This document shows positions 59,816-64,000 of a stretch of 64,000 nt of DNA, in pieces (positions within the stretch are counted from its first letter, which is position 1; each line of letters opens with the position of its first letter). A model generated the notes under the pieces. The model was not told the DNA's origin. It searched no databases and saw only the letters and a list, made by a program, of their open reading frames with translations. The DNA is from Hyperoodon ampullatus. Taxonomy: Eukaryota; Chordata; Mammalia; Artiodactyla; Ziphiidae. Made by a program: the position numbers and the translations under genes. Location: positions 65,557,783-65,621,782 of the forward strand of contig OX457063.1 in assembly GCA_949752795.1 (NCBI GenBank), given 5' to 3'.

Positions 59816-60084
59816 AAATTGTTAGATACTCTTACTGTTCTCATTATTTTTACAAATAAAGGATGGGTGAAAGTACCTCATTATGAAACAGAAGTAGTTA
59901 AACCATAACATTGACATTGCATTTTATAAGTAGCAGAATTTTAATTCCAAATGGATAGCACTTCATTTTATCTATATTATTTGATTTTTAATTAAGGAAA
60001 AATATGTCATGAGTTATAAATAAAATAAGTTTATTATTTGATTTTGTACTTAGTAATTTTGTCTTTGCAGAGTGAAAACTCAAT

Positions 60085-60240
60085 CACTTAGGAATGATTA
60101 TTTACTCTTTCATCCATTCCACAAATGTCAGCTGAGCATCTAGTGTTCGCAAGGCATTCGTAAGGTAGGCACTGTTGATAGAGCAGTGAACAAGACTGAC
60201 TCCCTGCTTTCAAGAAGTTTACATTTAGTTGGAGTTCTAG
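60085..60240 (-). repeat. L2 LINE fossil, inverted
   Basis: 'ctctttcatccattccacaa', 'gctgagcatctagtgttcgc', 'gatagagcagtgaacaagac' and 'tgctttcaagaagtttacat' follow the antisense L2 3' end. Confidence 0.78.
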
Positions 60241-60244
60241 TTCA

Positions 60245-61115
60245 TTGTTCACAGACCTGGATTTACAAGTCCAGCCCTTCAGAGGTGGTTCACAGGTGGT
60301 GAGCAGTGTCCTAGGCATAGATGGCATATGAATGAGGGTTTCTTTTTTTGACTCCATGAATTATAACAAGGCCAGACACCATCAGGCTTGAAAAATTACA
60401 TTATAGCCCACATTCCGTAAAGTTATATTTAATTGTTCTCCTCTGTCATTTTAAGGGAAAGATAAATTTTTGAGCATACTTTAAGAAATTATGAGGACTT
60501 AGGTACAAATGAATAACAAAGTTAGGTCAGGAAGTACATGATCCCAGTTGACTCTAACTCTACTATTAGAGTTCTATTAATTCTATTATCTAGGCTACAT
60601 TAAGTAAAAATAATTAAATTTCTCTCTCTGTCTTTTGAATATTAGAAAACTTTGGGCCTTGGACTGATACCTAGATTCATAGCTATTTTCTGTTTAGAAC
60701 TTTTCTTCTCTTTTCCCCACCATTAATCACCTTATTGCTAACTATGATGAAAGAACTTATTTATGATTAATGATTTCATCATTATGTATGATGAAAACAG
60801 TGTACTAAACCTCAGAAAAGGCTATATGTCCTTGCCTTCTCTGCTTTTCTGTTTATTGTTTGAATGAGACAGAACTATTTTTGAGACAGACTGAGCAAAC
60901 TAAGCATTTGTAATTTTGTTTCAAGTTTAATTTCTTACCAGTAGGAGGATTTGGGCAAATAGGCTTGTCCTTTTTGCTCAGCTGTAAAGTGCAGATGATA
61001 AAGCTCGCCAGAGAGTTATGTGATTCAGATTTCAAAATAAGAATGAGGCTTTAGAAAGTATGCATAAACTTTGATATAGCTAGCTATTGTTTTTATTGGC
61101 AAGAAATAATGAATA
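60245..61115. other. Unassigned AT-rich DNA
   Basis: No gene or clear repeat is seen. Confidence 0.4.
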
Positions 61116-61119
61116 ATTA

Positions 61120-61365
61120 TAGCAGCAACTATTAATTAAGCATTTTCTAGGTGCCATATGCTTCATATAGATTGTTGGTAGTCCTCACAGTAACTCTGCA
61201 TGATAGGAATAATTATTGCCTAATTATATATAAAAGAATATGGTCTTCAAAAACATTAGCTGGCTTTCCCGCAGGTATTTGAAATAGTCAGTTGCACAGC
61301 CAGAATTCAAATGCATGTTTGTGCCGATCTGAATCCAATGCTTGTTGCACCATATTGCCTCTCTA
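61120..61365 (-). repeat. MIR SINE fossil, inverted
   Basis: 'aagcattttctaggtgccat', 'gtagtcctcacagtaactct', 'acagccagaattcaaatgc' and 'tgcaccatattgcctct' are MIR in reverse, close to full length. Confidence 0.82.
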
Positions 61366-61369
61366 TTGC

Positions 61370-62245
61370 ATGCTAAAACGCAGAAGTGGAGTGAGAAAGC
61401 ATATGCCTTCAATTCCCTGTTATGGCCTTACTCTTTTTACTTCTTTTTTTAAAAATTTACTCGTTATAGGCACATGTTAAATCAAATAGTATTGAGTGTC
61501 CCCTCCATAGGAATCCACCTGAAGATAACTGCTTTTAGTTTTTAATTGCTTCAAATGTTCTCAAGTATTTAGCCACCTAATTGTAAATAATGCTATGTCT
61601 AGGTTTACCAATATTAGACATTATTTATAGATAGAAATTATAGATAATTTATTTATCATAGGTGATGACTTAGCTCACTTATACCACCTAGTAGCTCTGT
61701 GTCCCCCTATCTTACCAATATAGTTTTAAAAATTAATGTTTACCTTATTGATGTTATATAAATATTGTTCACTGCAAAACCAAGTAATATATTATAATTA
61801 CATTTCCTTTCTTGTACAACGATTTTTATTGCCTAGGGTTTTTCTCTCATTCTCTGTTACAAGCTTTTTACAATCAGAAAGAAACTTTCTTTTCACCTGT
61901 TTCTTTTCCTATCTCTATCACTATTCTTTGAAACCATGATTGATATAAATGTTAACTTTTATCCAGTTAGTTTCTTTATTAAACTTGCAACAGGTTTTCT
62001 TGTAGACTCTGCAACCCATCCCTGCCAGAAATTCATTTTAATTCTCAAAGAGCCAATGCATTTGATTCCAAAAGTTTGCCAAAATCCACATTTAAAACAT
62101 CTTCTGATAGACAAAATTTAAACAGAGATCTTTGCTCTTTTTCTCACAATAAATAGCTTCTATGGTAGGAGCAGTATTTTATTTTAATCAGTAAGTACTT
62201 TAAGTAAATTAGAATGGGTTTTCAGCACAGCTTAAAAATATGTGT
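61370..62245. other. Unassigned AT-rich DNA
   Basis: Frames at 61736-61939 and 61936-62121 (+) have no recognisable content. Nothing else is seen. Confidence 0.4.
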
Positions 62246-62249
62246 ACTG

Positions 62250-62450
62250 GGGCTTCCCTGGTGGTACACTGGTTGAGAGTCCTCCTGCCGATGTAGGGGA
62301 CACATGTTCGTTCCCTGGTCCGGGAAGATCCCACATGCCACGGAGCAGCTGGGCCCATGAGCCATGGCCGCTGAGCCTGCGCATCCAGAGCCTGTGCTCC
62401 TCAACGGGAGAGGCCACAACAGTAAGAGGCCCGCATACCACACACACACA
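62250..62450 (+). repeat. CHR/CHRS-type cetacean tRNA SINE, more diverged
   Basis: GGGGCTTCCCTGGTGGTACA, 'cacatgttcgttccctggtc' (box B altered) and the end GGCCCGCATACCACACACAC then A's. Several CpGs are lost to TG/CA relative to the other copies, and the tail begins with a (CA)n run. The TSD resembles AAAATATGTGTACTG and AAAAAATGTGTATTG. Confidence 0.9.
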
Positions 62451-62454
62451 AAAA

Positions 62455-63610
62455 AAATGTGTATTGATACCCTCTTGGTTAGTGGACCTCCAAAATATTG
62501 AAATGGTAGATGTCATTAACTGGTCATTTGATCCCTCAAAAGAGGTATGCTTTTGCAGCATATAGGAGCAACCAGAGAAGATGGTAGCTCAAAGCCGGTG
62601 AGAGTACTGAGTCCCTTTCAGGAATATAACAGCTACTTTAAATCTACTTAGTATCATTTGAAATAAAATTTATGTAGTATATTGAGCATATTGAAAATAT
62701 TTTGTAATCCCACTATACCTAATGACTTACAAAATCCTAATCCAGGGATGGAATTTTATAAAAAGAAATGAGAATGTCAAGCCTTGAAAATATGTCATGT
62801 TGAGTCTATTTAAATTATTTACTAATAAATAGCATAAAGTGAATTGGTGAGTGTGGGTCTCCAAGCAAACATTGCATATTCAATAAAGTATGTTAAAATA
62901 TACTTTCAGAGTGTCTTTCAGAAAGTAGGATTCTAAATTGAACAAAAGAGAAATAAATTCAAGATTTGCAAGACAGTGTTTTCTTTTGAAAAGGTTCATG
63001 AAGAAGAGCTATAATTAATGTGTTAAATTCTACCTGATACAGTGTTTCTTTTTTTAAAACCATGTTAAAGAACAATAGGGAAATATGAGTAGGTATACTA
63101 TTTTGTATAACAAAATATATAAAATAAAAATATATATCATATGAGAGCAAAGTATTAACAGTGTCTTTGCAATAGGGTTATGTGGAGGTGGGGTGGGGGG
63201 CTGTAACTTTTATACTTCCATATCATTTGAGGTTCTTCAAGATGAGTATCTGAGTTTTTGAAAGCAGAAAAATAGAAAAATAGAGACATCTTAAAGAAAT
63301 AAGTAAAGGGTAGATAAATCTGAAGGAAAAAAATAAAATGTAGCCTTTATGTCTTGTTAGTATGGTGAACTACATACCCGAACGTCTCAGGGTAAACAAC
63401 TAAAAATGATGTGATAGATATAAAAATAGTGTTTGCATGCAACTGTGAACTGGAAAGGCAGAGTGGAAGATGGTGATGGTTTGTTTAGCCAAAGAGGTTA
63501 AAACAAACAAAAACAAATAACAAAAAACCTAGGTAAAAATGTGATCCAGAGAGGTATGCCTTAGAGTATTTGTTGAACCTGGTAAACCCTGGGCTAGGGT
63601 TTTCACATGC
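62455..63610. other. Unassigned AT-rich DNA
   Basis: No gene or named repeat. A G-rich run GGTGGGGTGGGGGG at 63188-63201 is the only composition outlier. Confidence 0.4.
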
Positions 63611-63619
63611 TCATTCCTT

Positions 63620-63832
63620 TTTTTTTTTTTTTTTTTTTTTGCGGTACTCAGGCCTCTCACTGTTGTGGCCTCTTCTGTTGCGGAGCACAGGCTCCGGCCG
63701 CGCATGCTCAACGGCCATGGCTCACGGGCCCAGCCGCTCCGCGGCATGTGGGATCTTCCGGGACCGGGACACGAACCCGTGTCCCCTGCATCAGCAGGTA
63801 GACTCTCAACCACTGCGCCACCAGGGAAGCCC
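63620..63832 (-). repeat. CHR/CHRS-type cetacean tRNA SINE, inverted
   Basis: Poly-T, TTGCGGTACTCAGGCCTCTC, box B complement 'acacgaacccgtgt' and CGCCACCAGGGAAGCCC. A perfect 10-bp TSD CTCATTCCTT is at 63610-63619 and 63834-63843. Confidence 0.95.
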
Positions 63833-64000
63833 ACTCATTCCTTAGTGAAAGAGGAACAGGAAGCAGTCAAACTCTAGGTTCTTCTTTGGTGGAGAGTTTA
63901 AACTTCAGGTCCCCTCAGCGTAGACTTCCAAATCTCTGCACCTTCATTGTAAGAGTGCATAATAAAATCAGCCTGTCACCTTCCACAGCACTGCAAAAAA

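Noticed and set aside
1..64000. CRISPR arrays, bacterial operons, phage or IS elements
   Set aside because: The repeat spectrum is mammalian, and no regularly spaced direct repeats with unique spacers were seen.

Overview
This window is mammalian nuclear DNA, almost certainly from a cetacean (whale or dolphin). The diagnostic signal is repeat content. Seven copies of a CpG-rich, tRNA-derived SINE (starting GGGCTTCCCTGGTGGCGCAG and ending in poly-A, a CHR/CHRS-type cetacean SINE) and three copies of a related cetartiodactyl tRNA SINE are scattered through it, together with LINE-1 copies of the cetartiodactyl type. Background DNA is AT-rich and intron-like or intergenic. No bacterial operon, phage or CRISPR logic applies, and almost every open reading frame is either antisense L1 or SINE sequence or a chance frame.

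Layout. 0-13 kb: mostly unique AT-rich DNA with a possible LTR end (about 190-495), MIR fossils, two young SINEs, one older SINE and one well-formed candidate exon (11658-11751). 13-25 kb: an old antisense L1 (13.45-15.2 kb), a long (TA)n tract, a (TG)n tract, an ancient sense L1 that was later split by a young antisense L1 with target-site duplications (20577-21907), an MLT1-type LTR, L2 fossils, and a sense L1 3' end (23918-25309) that itself carries a SINE. 26.7-34.6 kb: the main landmark, a structurally complete but mutated antisense L1 (about 27138-34380) with 3' UTR, ORF2, ORF1 and a 2.1-kb GC-rich 5' UTR, lying against an older L1 3' end and a SINE. 34.6-48.5 kb: mostly unique DNA with L1 tails, L2, MIR, hAT-like and Tigger-like fossils, a MIR split by another element, and a candidate terminal coding exon with polyadenylation signal (43864-44022). 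48.6-57.4 kb: an L1 graveyard, in which an L1 tail with TSD, a truncated SINE, three overlapping generations of antisense L1 and a nested SINE are stacked. 57.4-64 kb: unique DNA with MIR and L2 fossils and two more SINEs.

No complete protein-coding host gene can be supported. Two possible exons on the + strand (11658-11751 and 43864-44022) suggest the window may lie within, or at the 3' end of, a transcription unit on the + strand. This is inference from splice and polyadenylation signals only. I found no novel biological system. The points most worth a second look are the candidate exons, a degraded coding-like stretch on the - strand near 5.5-5.8 kb, a 23-bp-arm hairpin at 2.7 kb, and the repeat nesting, which gives a readable relative chronology.
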